Positions 1 to 7,335 of a stretch of DNA of 16,534 nucleotides are shown here, one piece after another. Position 1 is the stretch's first letter. Every line of letters begins with the position of its first letter. Both the position numbers and the translations under genes were made by a program. Location: positions 1 through 16,534 of the forward strand of contig CAJUFB010000082.1 of NCBI GenBank assembly GCA_910585805.1, given 5' to 3'. This DNA is from an uncultured Acetatifactor sp. (GTDB lineage: Bacteria > Bacillota > Clostridia > Lachnospirales > Lachnospiraceae). A model generated the notes under the pieces. That model worked only from the letters and a program-made list of their open reading frames with translations. It was not told where the DNA came from and ran no database searches.

Positions 1-2
1 TC

Positions 3-959
3 ATCTGGTACGAGGACTTCCGGGATGAGAACCCTCTGCCGGAGAGTTACTGGACAACGCTCTCCGGCAAATGGGAGGTGTGGCGGGAGGGCTATGAGAA
101 CCGGCCGTATTCACAGCTTGAGGGGAGCGGGCAGCTTGCATGGAAGTACAGCGGCTTTTCCGATATCCATCTGCGGGCAAGGCTGGCATTCCCGGCAGGC
201 GGCAGCGGGAAGGCGGGGGTGTTCTGCGGGGATGTTTTCTGCTGCTTAAATTATGACACACAGAGGGTGGAGCTTTACAAGGGTTCCACCCTTCTTGGCA
301 GTTACAGCCAGACGATCAGCCGGACGGCGAATGCAGACCTCAGAGGGAATCCCGCCATGTACACGGTGGAGATGCGCATCCGGGGGAACAGGGTGCGTGT
401 TTATTCCGGTGCGTCCTATACGCTGCGGTTTACGGCAACAATCAGCGGTTTTTCCGGCGGCTATGCAGGGTACCGCTCAGACAACAGGACGGTCTGCGAA
501 CTGATGAGGCTTGGGGATGCATGGACCTATGAGCCCTACGAGCGGTTTGACGTGCGGATGCCGGACGGCAGTTTTAAGTCCTTCGGGCGGATCAGCCGGA
601 GCAGTGCGGCGTGGGATGAGGAATTCCAGGTGTTCACGCTGACCGCCGATGTGGAGGAGAGCGCAACACGAAACGAGGACATTTCGATGGATTACGATTT
701 TTTCCATTCGGATTTGATGGAGATATCCTGCGGGAACAACTACACGGCGGAGGTCATACCGAGGGACATCAATATCTGGATTTCCCGGCTGTTTTTAGGG
801 GATGCGGATGGCTTTTCCATCCTCTATTATCAGGACGTGGACTCGCTGGTCTATTGGGCGAACCAGGCGGCGTACCGCTGGAAGCTGCGGGGGATGTGCA
901 TGTGGTCGCTTGGGCAGGAGGACATGAGGCTTTGGGAGTGGCTCCCAAAGCAGATATAA
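3..959 (+). CDS. Phage tail-associated protein, 3' part (jelly-roll domain plus GH18-like end)
   Basis: This frame is open from the window edge, so the start is missing and 318 codons are seen. The first two thirds are rich in alternating beta-strand patterns with aromatic and glycine residues, as in concanavalin-like (LamG-type) jelly-roll domains; this is a fold-level impression. The last about 60 residues, with the motifs SILYYQDVDSLVYWANQAA and GMCMWSLGQED, look like the final strands of a family 18 glycoside hydrolase barrel. The GH18 catalytic DxxDxDxE motif is not in the visible part and may lie upstream. It precedes the lysis genes, so a role in host-surface binding or glycan cleavage at the tail tip is likely. 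The stop is followed by a terminator-like hairpin. Confidence 0.65.
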   Translation: MWYEDFRDENPLPESYWTTLSGKWEVWREGYENRPYSQLEGSGQLAWKYSGFSDIHLRARLAFPAGGSGKAGVFCGDVFCCLNYDTQRVELYKGSTLLGSYSQTISRTANADLRGNPAMYTVEMRIRGNRVRVYSGASYTLRFTATISGFSGGYAGYRSDNRTVCELMRLGDAWTYEPYERFDVRMPDGSFKSFGRISRSSAAWDEEFQVFTLTADVEESATRNEDISMDYDFFHSDLMEISCGNNYTAEVIPRDINIWISRLFLGDADGFSILYYQDVDSLVYWANQAAYRWKLRGMCMWSLGQEDMRLWEWLPKQI

Positions 960-984
960 AAATTTCATATTTCCATGGATACCG

Positions 985-1015
985 GGCTGTCCGCTGTTTG
1001 GCGGGCGGCCTTTTA
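985..1015 (+). terminator. Hairpin with T-run between tail gene and holin
   Basis: GGCTGTCCGC pairs with GCGGGCGGCC (two G-T pairs) around a 6-nt loop and is followed by TTTTAT. It would end or attenuate late structural transcription just before the lysis genes. Hairpins of this kind are common before holins in clostridial prophages. Confidence 0.7.
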
Positions 1016-1049
1016 TCATACAAAAAATCTTTTTAAGGAGGGTTTCACT

Positions 1050-1469
1050 ATGAAGGAATTCTGGAACACAATTCAACTCATTTTTGCAGGTATCGGGGGA
1101 TGGCTCGGTTACTTCCTCGGCGGCTGTGACGGCCTGCTGTATGCGCTGATCGCTTTTGTCGTGGTGGACTATATCACGGGCGTGATGTGTGCTGCGGCGG
1201 ATAAGAAGCTGTCCAGCGAGGTAGGGTTCCGGGGCATTGCCAAGAAGGTGCTGATCTTCCTGCTCGTGGGGATTGCCAACATCCTCGATGTGCAGGTCAT
1301 CGGCACGGGCAGTGTCCTGCGGACGGCGGTCATCTTTTTCTATATCTCCAATGAGGGCGTGAGCCTTTTGGAGAATGCCGGACACCTGGGGCTGCCGATT
1401 CCGGAGAAGCTGCGTGAGATTCTGGAGCAGCTCCACGACAGGGCGGAAAACGGGAAGGAGGACGAGTAA
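1050..1469 (+). CDS. Phage holin, Hol44 / toxin-secretion type
   Basis: A 139-residue membrane protein that would make lesions in the cytoplasmic membrane so that the endolysin encoded next can reach the wall. Hydrophobic stretches lie at about residues 8-24, 28-46, 66-84 and 88-107. Family hallmarks of the phage_holin_4 / TIGR01593 group are visible: DYITG near residue 40, GFRGIAKK near 59, and FYISNEGVSLLENAG near 97 followed by LGLPIP. The charged C-terminus (about 120-139) is typical. The start is set by AAGGAGG at 1035-1041, 8 nt upstream; in-frame codons further up lie inside the terminator hairpin. The stop TAA abuts the ATG of the endolysin, which points to coupled translation. Confidence 0.93.
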   Translation: MKEFWNTIQLIFAGIGGWLGYFLGGCDGLLYALIAFVVVDYITGVMCAAADKKLSSEVGFRGIAKKVLIFLLVGIANILDVQVIGTGSVLRTAVIFFYISNEGVSLLENAGHLGLPIPEKLREILEQLHDRAENGKEDE

Positions 1470-2981
1470 ATGAAACTGGTAGAAAGCATTCTGACAAGGA
1501 ACCCCTGCTACACGGCAGGGAGGAAGATCACGGTAAAGGGGCTGATGCTCCATTCCGTGGGCTGCCCGCAGCCGAAGGCGTCCGTATTCATCAGTTCGTG
1601 GAACAGCCCGTCGTATGACACTTCCTGCGTCCATGGTTTCATTGACGGGAACGATGGCACGGCATACCAGACGCTTCCCTGGAACCACCGGGGATGGCAC
1701 TGCGGCTCCGGCAGCAAGGGAAGCGGCAACAATACCCATATCGGGGTGGAGATGTGCGAACCGGCGTGTATCAAGTACACATCGGGCAGCAGTTTCACCT
1801 GCTCCGACATGGCCACGGCAAAAGCAGTGGCGAAGCGGACTTATGAGACGGCAGTGGAGCTGTTCGCCATGCTCTGTGAAAAGTACAGCCTTGACCCGCT
1901 GGCAGATGGCGTGGTGATCTCCCACAAGGAAGGCTGTGCGAGGGGCATTGCGAGCAACCACGGCGACCCGGAGCATCTCTGGACGCAGCTTGGGATGGGA
2001 TATACCATGGACGGGTTCCGTAAAGCGGTCAAAGCGGCTATGGGCGGCGCATCTTCCAATACAGACGGATACACGAAGATCATGGGAAATGCCGTAGCAA
2101 CGGCGGAGCAGATGAAGGCATATCTGAAAAAGAAGAATCCGTCCGTGGCGCAGTCTGTCCTTGACATGGTTCCGCTTTACCTTTCGGAAGGAAGAGCGGA
2201 AGGGGTGCGGGGCGACATTGCCTTTGCACAGTCCTGCCTTGAGACCGGGAATTTCACCTTTTCCGGATCTGCGGTCACACTTTCGCAGAACAATTTCTGC
2301 GGCATGGGTGTGACTTCTAACGGGGTAAAGGGGAATTCCTTTGACACGCCGCAGCTCGGTATCCGGGCGCAGGTGCAGCATCTGAAAGCATACGCCTCCA
2401 CGGACACACTCAAGAACGCCTGCATTGACCCGCGGTTCAAATATGTCACAAGGAGCTGTGCGGAATATGTGGAGTGGCTTGGGCAGAAAGAGAACCCGGA
2501 CGGGAAAGGATGGGCGGCAGGAGCCGGCTATGGGGAGAAGATCCTCACGATACTGAAAGGCATCCTCGGCACGGCGGGAGGGGCAGTTCCTTCCGCTCCT
2601 GCAGAAACAGAAATCTGGTACCGCGTCCGGAAGACCTGGTCAGACGCATCCTCACAGAAAGGGGCGTTCAAGTCGCTGGAGAACGCAAAGAAGTGTGCGG
2701 ATGAGAACCCCGGCTGTTCCGTGTTTGATGAATCCGGGAAGGCGGTGTACACCAGGGCGGCAGCGTTCAAGCCGTATCTGGTGCGGGTGTCCATCCCTGA
2801 CCTTAACATCCGGAAAGGCCCTGGCACTGATCATGCAAAGACCGGGAAATATACGGGAGCCGGCACTTTCACGATTGTGGAGGAGGCAGACGGTGAAGGC
2901 GCATCCAGGTGGGGGCTGCTGAAATCCTACCAGGAAAAGAGAGATGGGTGGATTTCGCTGGATTATGGCAAAAGAGTATAA
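1470..2981 (+). CDS. Endolysin: N-acetylmuramoyl-L-alanine amidase plus glucosaminidase plus SH3-like tail
   Basis: A 503-residue modular wall hydrolase. Residues about 20-190 form an amidase_2/PGRP-type zinc amidase: His28 in LMLHSVG, His152 in ISHKEG and the NHGDPEHLW segment near 163-171 supply the likely zinc ligands. It would cut the bond between MurNAc and L-Ala. Residues about 205-366 form a glucosaminidase (PF01832-like) domain with candidate catalytic Glu258 in QSCLETG and the conserved NNFCGMG stretch, cutting the glycan strand. A spacer domain (about 383-430) precedes a C-terminal SH3b-like wall-binding segment with DLNIRKGPG near 444-452. No signal peptide is seen, so release through the upstream holin fits. 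A GGAAGGAGG site inside the holin end serves the start. Carrying two catalytic domains is a normal architecture for phages of this group. Confidence 0.93.
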   Translation: MKLVESILTRNPCYTAGRKITVKGLMLHSVGCPQPKASVFISSWNSPSYDTSCVHGFIDGNDGTAYQTLPWNHRGWHCGSGSKGSGNNTHIGVEMCEPACIKYTSGSSFTCSDMATAKAVAKRTYETAVELFAMLCEKYSLDPLADGVVISHKEGCARGIASNHGDPEHLWTQLGMGYTMDGFRKAVKAAMGGASSNTDGYTKIMGNAVATAEQMKAYLKKKNPSVAQSVLDMVPLYLSEGRAEGVRGDIAFAQSCLETGNFTFSGSAVTLSQNNFCGMGVTSNGVKGNSFDTPQLGIRAQVQHLKAYASTDTLKNACIDPRFKYVTRSCAEYVEWLGQKENPDGKGWAAGAGYGEKILTILKGILGTAGGAVPSAPAETEIWYRVRKTWSDASSQKGAFKSLENAKKCADENPGCSVFDESGKAVYTRAAAFKPYLVRVSIPDLNIRKGPGTDHAKTGKYTGAGTFTIVEEADGEGASRWGLLKSYQEKRDGWISLDYGKRV

Positions 2982-2989
2982 GTGGTTTG

Positions 2990-3037
2990 ACGCCTGCAGG
3001 AGTTCCTTTTGGGATTCCTGCAGGCGTTATTTTTTTT
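2990..3037 (+). terminator. Strong intrinsic terminator after endolysin
   Basis: ACGCCTGCAGGA pairs perfectly with TCCTGCAGGCGT across 14 nt and is followed by TATTTTTTTT. It separates the late lysis operon from the recombination module, so the latter should have its own promoter in 3038-3080, where no clear -35/-10 pair was recognised. Confidence 0.93.
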
Positions 3038-3095
3038 GTGAAAACACCCCGCCAAACCGTGGCCCAAATCTCCGTATAGTGAGGAGGTGTTTGAC

Positions 3096-3491
3096 ATGAC
3101 GGATGTAGATATGGAAAGGATCAGCAGCTTGAAGCAGCAGGGGAAGAGCGCCGCTGCAATTGCGGAGGCGCTGTGCCTGCCATTAAATACAGTGAAGTCC
3201 TACCTGCGGAGGCATCCGGGGACGGAGGATGCCCACACCTGCCCGCAGTGCGGAAAGGCGGTCACGCAGAACAAAGGCAGGAAGGAAAAAAGGTTCTGTT
3301 CGGACAGATGCCGGATGGGGTGGTGGAGCGCGCACCAGTCGGAGATGAATAAAAAAGCATATTACACGCTGGTATGCCAGCAGTGCGGGAAGGAGTTTGT
3401 GAGCTATGGGAACCAGGGAAGGAAATTCTGCAGCCGGGAATGCTACGGGAAGCACAGGCGCAGACCTGCCGGAGCAGTATTCGGCGGATAA
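3096..3491 (+). CDS. Small HTH protein with two zinc fingers, recombinase-operon associated
   Basis: A 131-residue protein. Residues 6-40 look like a sigma-70 region 4 or resolvase-type helix-turn-helix (SAAAIAEALCLPLNTVKSYL). Two treble-clef or zinc-ribbon-like units follow: Cys49/Cys52 with Cys68/Cys72, and Cys94/Cys97 with Cys112/Cys116. All predicted ligands are present. Such proteins often sit ahead of serine recombinase genes in clostridial elements; a role in regulating or helping recombination is inferred only from this context. The ATG at 3096 is chosen because GAGGAGGT at 3081-3088 is correctly spaced; a GTG at 3087 overlaps that site. Confidence 0.8.
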   Translation: MTDVDMERISSLKQQGKSAAAIAEALCLPLNTVKSYLRRHPGTEDAHTCPQCGKAVTQNKGRKEKRFCSDRCRMGWWSAHQSEMNKKAYYTLVCQQCGKEFVSYGNQGRKFCSRECYGKHRRRPAGAVFGG

Positions 3492-3639
3492 CCTCATCAC
3501 ATACCGGGTATCGCTTTCCCTGGTTGACAGGCTGGCGTCGGAGGGCGCGCTCACGGCTGCGGAACGGAGGAAGGCTTACACAATCATAGCCAGAAGGCAC
3601 GGGCTTTCTTTGGACAGTATTTTCGCTGAAAATGCTTGA
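3406..3639 (+). CDS. Small SHOCT-like protein of the recombinase operon
   Basis: The segment from about 3465 encodes TYRVSLSLVDRLASEGALTA and ends with RRHGLSLDSIFA. This resembles short SHOCT-type proteins that accompany paired recombinases in clostridial mobile elements (a helix, then a short L-x-x-E/A turn and a second helix). The frame overlaps the end of the zinc-finger HTH gene. The start is uncertain: the ATG at 3406 has a GGAAGGAG site about 10 nt upstream, but the first 20 residues look like out-of-frame translation of the HTH gene, and a non-ATG start near the overlap is possible. The function is unknown. Confidence 0.55.
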   Translation: MGTREGNSAAGNATGSTGADLPEQYSADNLITYRVSLSLVDRLASEGALTAAERRKAYTIIARRHGLSLDSIFAENA

Positions 3640-3712
3640 TATAACTGCGGTCCAGAGTGATTAATAGGGTACGCCCGAAGTGGCAGGAATTGATACAAGG
3701 AGGGATGGCAAC

Positions 3713-5224
3713 ATGGGCAGGAAAGTGACGCAGGTGGCCTTCGGCGCGCCGGAGATCCCGCGGGATAAAAACGTGGCCGCATACTGCCGTGTATCGTCCG
3801 GCAAAGATGCCATGCTGCACTCGCTGGAGGCGCAGGTCAGCTATTACAGCGGCCTGATCCAGAACCACAGCGGATGGGAGTACGCCGGTGTCTATGCGGA
3901 CGAGGCGCGGACCGGGACGAAGGACACCAGGGAGAATTTCGTGCGCCTGCTGGCGGACTGCAGGGCGGGGAAGATCGACATGGTGCTGACCAAATCGATC
4001 TCACGCTTTGCCAGGAACACGGTGACGCTGCTGGAAACGGTGCGGGAACTGAAACAGATCGGCGTGGATGTCTATTTCGAGGAGCAGAATATCCATTCGC
4101 TGAGTACGGACGGGGAGCTGATGCTGACGGTGCTTGCCTCCTATGCACAGGAGGAGAGCCGGTCGGCAAGCGAGAACCAGAAGTGGCGCATCAAAAAGAA
4201 TTTCGAGGAAGGGAAGCCGTGGAGCAGCACGCTGCTCGGCTACCGAAACATAAACGGCCGGTACGAAATCGTGCCGGAGGAAGCGGAGACCGTGCGGATG
4301 ATATTTGACTGGTATCTGGAGGGGATGGGCGCGACCGCCATCCGGGACCGCCTGAACGCCATGGGCATAAAGACGAGGCTTGGGAATAAGTGGAGCAGGA
4401 GCCCGATTTTAAAGCTGCTCCGCAATTATGCATATACCGGAAACCTGCTCCTGCAGAAGACCTACCGCGAGAACCACATCACTAAGAAATGCATTATCAA
4501 CCGTGGGGAAAAGCCGATGTACCATGCAGAAAACACTCACGAGGCAATCATTGACATGGACACATTCAACCAGGTGCAGGAGGAAATCAGACGCAGGGCG
4601 GAGCATTTCAAGCATAAAGAAGGGGAGGAAACACCCTCATACCCTTTTACTGGCATGGTGAGGTGCTGCTGCTGCGGGAAGAATTATGTGCGGTCGGGCG
4701 CGCCTGCATACCGGACATGGACCTGCAGGACGCGGAGGAAAGAGGGGCTGAAAAACTGCGGCGCGGACATCATCCCGGAGGATGAGCTTTTCCGGCTCAC
4801 TGCCGAGGTGCTTGGCGGCGGGGTGACGGAGGATGCCGTCAGGGATAAGATAACGGCAATCCGGGCGGAGGAAAACCGCACCCTGGTATTCTGCTTAAAA
4901 AACGGGAAAGAAACCGTTAAACAGTGGCAGGAGCATGAGGTGGTGCATATCTGCACGGAGGAGCAGAAGCGGCAGATCAGCCTGAAAAACTCCGGAAGGA
5001 AGCAGACGGAGGAACAGCGCAGACGGCACAGTGAACGGATGAAGGAATACTGGAAGGGGCACGAATTCCCAGAGGAGCAGCGCCGGCGGCAGAGCGAAAA
5101 GATGAAGGCATACTGGAACGACAGGGAGGCTTCGGAGGCACACAGGCAGACGGTGAGCCGCATGATGAAAGAAATGCGCGCAGGGAACACCGGCGCCGGA
5201 AAGGAGGGGGACGGCAATGCCTAA
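3713..5224 (+). CDS. Large serine recombinase 1, with repeated basic C-terminal tail
   Basis: A 503-residue site-specific recombinase. The resolvase-type catalytic domain spans about 20-165, with nucleophile Ser28 in YCRVSSG and the conserved SRFARNT and EESRSASEN segments. The recombinase domain (about 175-300) is followed by a cysteine-rich zinc ribbon beginning VRCCCCGKNY near 316, with partner cysteines in WTCRTRR and NCGAD. After about residue 410 the usual coiled-coil is replaced by three to four short repeats (EEQKRQISLKNSG, EEQRRRHSERMKEYW, EEQRRRQSEKMKAYW, EAHRQTVSRMMKEM) that resemble NUMOD3-type DNA-binding repeats. Start: AAGGAGG at 3697-3703 before the ATG at 3713. The last 8 nt overlap the next recombinase. 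It probably acts in integration or excision of the element, alone or with its partner. Confidence 0.92.
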   Translation: MGRKVTQVAFGAPEIPRDKNVAAYCRVSSGKDAMLHSLEAQVSYYSGLIQNHSGWEYAGVYADEARTGTKDTRENFVRLLADCRAGKIDMVLTKSISRFARNTVTLLETVRELKQIGVDVYFEEQNIHSLSTDGELMLTVLASYAQEESRSASENQKWRIKKNFEEGKPWSSTLLGYRNINGRYEIVPEEAETVRMIFDWYLEGMGATAIRDRLNAMGIKTRLGNKWSRSPILKLLRNYAYTGNLLLQKTYRENHITKKCIINRGEKPMYHAENTHEAIIDMDTFNQVQEEIRRRAEHFKHKEGEETPSYPFTGMVRCCCCGKNYVRSGAPAYRTWTCRTRRKEGLKNCGADIIPEDELFRLTAEVLGGGVTEDAVRDKITAIRAEENRTLVFCLKNGKETVKQWQEHEVVHICTEEQKRQISLKNSGRKQTEEQRRRHSERMKEYWKGHEFPEEQRRRQSEKMKAYWNDREASEAHRQTVSRMMKEMRAGNTGAGKEGDGNA

Positions 5225-6797
5225 TGTGACAGTGATACCGGCAACAAGGAACCTGCATACCGGGGTAAGGAATGACGCAGTGGCAAAGCGGAAGACCGCC
5301 GGATACGCCCGCGTCAGCACGGACAGCGAGGAGCAGCTCACCAGCTACGAGGCGCAGGTGGATTATTACACCAACTACATCAAGTCCCGGCCGGAATGGG
5401 AATTCGTAAATGTCTATACGGATGAGGGCATAAGTGCAACCGATACAAGGCACCGGAGCGGTTTTAACCAAATGGTGCAGGATGCGCTGGACGGGAAGAT
5501 TGACCTTATTGTGACCAAATCCGTGAGCCGCTTCGCAAGGAACACGGTGGACAGCCTCACCACGGTCCGGAAGCTGAAGGAGAAAGGCGTGGAGGTTTAT
5601 TTCCAGAAGGAGAACATCTACACGCTTGACTCCAAGGGCGAGCTGCTCATCACCATCATGTCCTCGCTGGCGCAGGAAGAGTCCCGCTCCATTTCGGAAA
5701 ACGTGACATGGGGGAAACGGAAGCGGTTTGCGGACGGCAAGGTCAGCCTGGCATACAGTTCCTTCCTCGGATACCGGAAAGGGGAGAACGGGCAGATGGA
5801 GGTTGTGCCGGAAGAGGCGGAGACGGTGCGGCTCATCTACCGGCTGTTCATGCAGGGGCAGACGCCCTACGCCATTGCAAAATATCTGACGGACAGGAAC
5901 ATCCCGACGCCCACGGGGAAGGAAACCTGGCGGCACAGGACGGTGGAGAACATCCTTTCCAACGAAAAGTACAAGGGCGACGCCCGCCTGCAGAAGTGCT
6001 ACACGGTGGACTTCCTTTCCAAGAAACGCAAGGCGAACGAAGGGGAAGTGCCGCAGTATTATGTGGAGGGCAGCCATGACGCCATCATCGAACCTGCGGA
6101 GTGGCAGCTCGTGCAGATGGAGATACAGCGGAGGAAGAACCTGGGGCGGAGCCATAACTGCTGCAGCCCATTCTCGGCAAAGCTGAAATGCGGCGACTGC
6201 GGCGAATACTTCGGCTCCAAGGTCTGGCATTCCAACAGCAAGTACAAGCGGACGATATGGCAGTGCAATGCCAAGTTCAAGGGGGAAAGCAAGTGCGCCA
6301 CGCCCCATCTGTACGAGCAGTGGATAAAGGAGCTGTTCCTGGAGGCGGCCGGCATTCTGATGGCGGACAGGGAAACGGTCATTGCAGACTGCAGGGCGGT
6401 CATGGAAGCCTTGGCGGACTGCAGCTCCATTGATGCAGAAATGGGAACGGTCAGCGATGAGATGGAGGTGACCGCAGGGCTGATCCAGAAGTTGGTCGAT
6501 GAGAACGCCACCCGGAAACTTGACCAGCACGACTACCGAAAAAAGTATGACGGGTATGCCAGCCGGTACGCCGCACTTGAGAGCCGGATGGACAGCCTGG
6601 GAAAAGAGCGGGAGAGGAAGGAAATCCAGTATGACATTTTGAGCGGCTTCCTTGCAGGGCTAAGCGAGACAAAGGAGCTGCCGGTGGATTTTAATGAGAA
6701 GCTGTTCCACAGGCTTGTGGATTACGCAACGGTCTATCCGGACGGCAGGGTGGTTTTCACTTTCCGCAACAGAGTGGAAGTCAGCACAGAAATTTAA
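5217..6797 (+). CDS. Large serine recombinase 2 (probable integrase)
   Basis: A 526-residue large serine recombinase with a canonical layout. The catalytic domain spans about 25-170, with Ser34 in YARVSTDSEEQ, SRFARNT, and the helix-E region EESRSISENV. The recombinase domain is about 180-305, a zinc ribbon with CGDCG and later QC and KC cysteines lies at about 322-356, and a coiled-coil region (about 405-480) is of the type that controls direction in phage integrases. Its ATG overlaps the end of recombinase 1 by 8 nt, behind GGAAAGGAGGGGG, so the two are translationally coupled. The two share long near-identical blocks in the catalytic domain but diverge C-terminally, so they are old paralogues. 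Being last before the cargo and attachment junction, it is the best candidate integrase. GC content drops sharply just after its stop. Confidence 0.94.
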   Translation: MPNVTVIPATRNLHTGVRNDAVAKRKTAGYARVSTDSEEQLTSYEAQVDYYTNYIKSRPEWEFVNVYTDEGISATDTRHRSGFNQMVQDALDGKIDLIVTKSVSRFARNTVDSLTTVRKLKEKGVEVYFQKENIYTLDSKGELLITIMSSLAQEESRSISENVTWGKRKRFADGKVSLAYSSFLGYRKGENGQMEVVPEEAETVRLIYRLFMQGQTPYAIAKYLTDRNIPTPTGKETWRHRTVENILSNEKYKGDARLQKCYTVDFLSKKRKANEGEVPQYYVEGSHDAIIEPAEWQLVQMEIQRRKNLGRSHNCCSPFSAKLKCGDCGEYFGSKVWHSNSKYKRTIWQCNAKFKGESKCATPHLYEQWIKELFLEAAGILMADRETVIADCRAVMEALADCSSIDAEMGTVSDEMEVTAGLIQKLVDENATRKLDQHDYRKKYDGYASRYAALESRMDSLGKERERKEIQYDILSGFLAGLSETKELPVDFNEKLFHRLVDYATVYPDGRVVFTFRNRVEVSTEI

Positions 6798-6823
6798 AGA
6801 CAAATACTTTCATTTGCCAACAC

Positions 6824-6853
6824 GAACCCACTGGCTTTAGTCGGTGGGTATTC
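6824..6853 (+). repeat. Hairpin at the composition boundary, IS200/IS605-end-like
   Basis: ACCCACTGGC (6826-6835) pairs with GTCGGTGGGT (6840-6849) around a TTTA loop, including two G-T pairs; GA and TC extend the stem across a bulge. No T-run follows directly, so it is a poor terminator. The shape (GTGGG stem with TTTAG loop) is like the subterminal hairpins of IS200/IS605-type elements. No transposase is next to it, so a remnant or an unrelated RNA hairpin are both possible. Confidence 0.45.
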
Positions 6854-6996
6854 AGTATCATAATTTTTTGAGGGATATTTCAGTTTTTACAAATATAATA
6901 AGGTTTAAAAGCGAAAATGTATTATTGAGAGATAGTTCATTTATAGAAATAAATTCCAATTATAGTGAGATAAGTCGCAAATTTTGTCTTTTGGTC

Positions 6997-7025
6997 TTGA
7001 AAATGGACAACTTATATTGTATAAT
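6997..7025 (+). promoter_or_regulatory. Sigma-A promoter of the XRE-TIR-MiaA cluster, with possible operator
   Basis: TTGAAA at 6997-7002 and a perfect TATAAT at 7020-7025 are separated by exactly 17 nt. The expected start is near 7032, so the ribosome site of the XRE gene sits at the very 5' end of the message. A dyad TTGTC (6984-6988) / GACAA (7006-7010) spans the -35 box, and ACAA-N6-TTGT lies in the spacer. Either could bind the XRE protein made directly downstream; autoregulation is inferred. Confidence 0.75.
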
Positions 7026-7041
7026 AGAAAAGGAGATTTGT

Positions 7042-7323
7042 ATGAAAAGTGAAGAATATATTAATGCCATGAAAGATGAGTATATACAAAAAATGATAAA
7101 GAATCTTCCGGTGTTACGAGCGTCTATCGGATTAACACAAAGACAGCTTGGTAAAAAAGTTGGAGTAAGTAGGCAAACAATAGTTGCAATAGAAAATAAG
7201 AAGCATTCTTTATCTTGGAGTTTATATTTATCCATTATATGTGTTTTTTTTCAATATGAGGAAACTAAGTTGCTTTTGGACAATCTTGAGGTTTTTTCTG
7301 ATGAATTAATACACAAATTGTAG
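7042..7323 (+). CDS. XRE-family helix-turn-helix regulator
   Basis: A 93-residue Cro/CI-type DNA-binding protein. The HTH runs from about residue 21 to 73, with LTQRQLGKKVGVSRQTIVAI giving helices 2 and 3, then SLYLSIICVFF closing the five-helix bundle. There is no sensory domain beyond a short C-terminal helix. The frame is open back to 6844, but the promoter at 6997-7025 and AAAAGGAG at 7028-7035 fix the start at 7042. It is 12 nt ahead of the TIR-like gene and in the same AT-rich style, so it is the likely repressor of the cluster. The short YgzD/HipB-like type would also fit. Confidence 0.88.
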   Translation: MKSEEYINAMKDEYIQKMIKNLPVLRASIGLTQRQLGKKVGVSRQTIVAIENKKHSLSWSLYLSIICVFFQYEETKLLLDNLEVFSDELIHKL

Positions 7324-7335
7324 AGGTGATTTCTT

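Noticed and set aside
795..2381. Long open frame of 528 codons on the minus strand
   Set aside because: It lies opposite the holin and endolysin, whose domains are clear; its sequence has no family features and it is a shadow of GC-rich codons.
4977..6530. Long open frame of 517 codons on the minus strand
   Set aside because: It lies opposite both recombinases, has biased His/Leu/Pro/Arg composition and no ribosome site.
6844..7041. Upstream 66-codon extension of the XRE gene
   Set aside because: It contains the consensus promoter of the gene and has no similarity to the family; the ribosome site at 7028-7035 sets the start at 7042.
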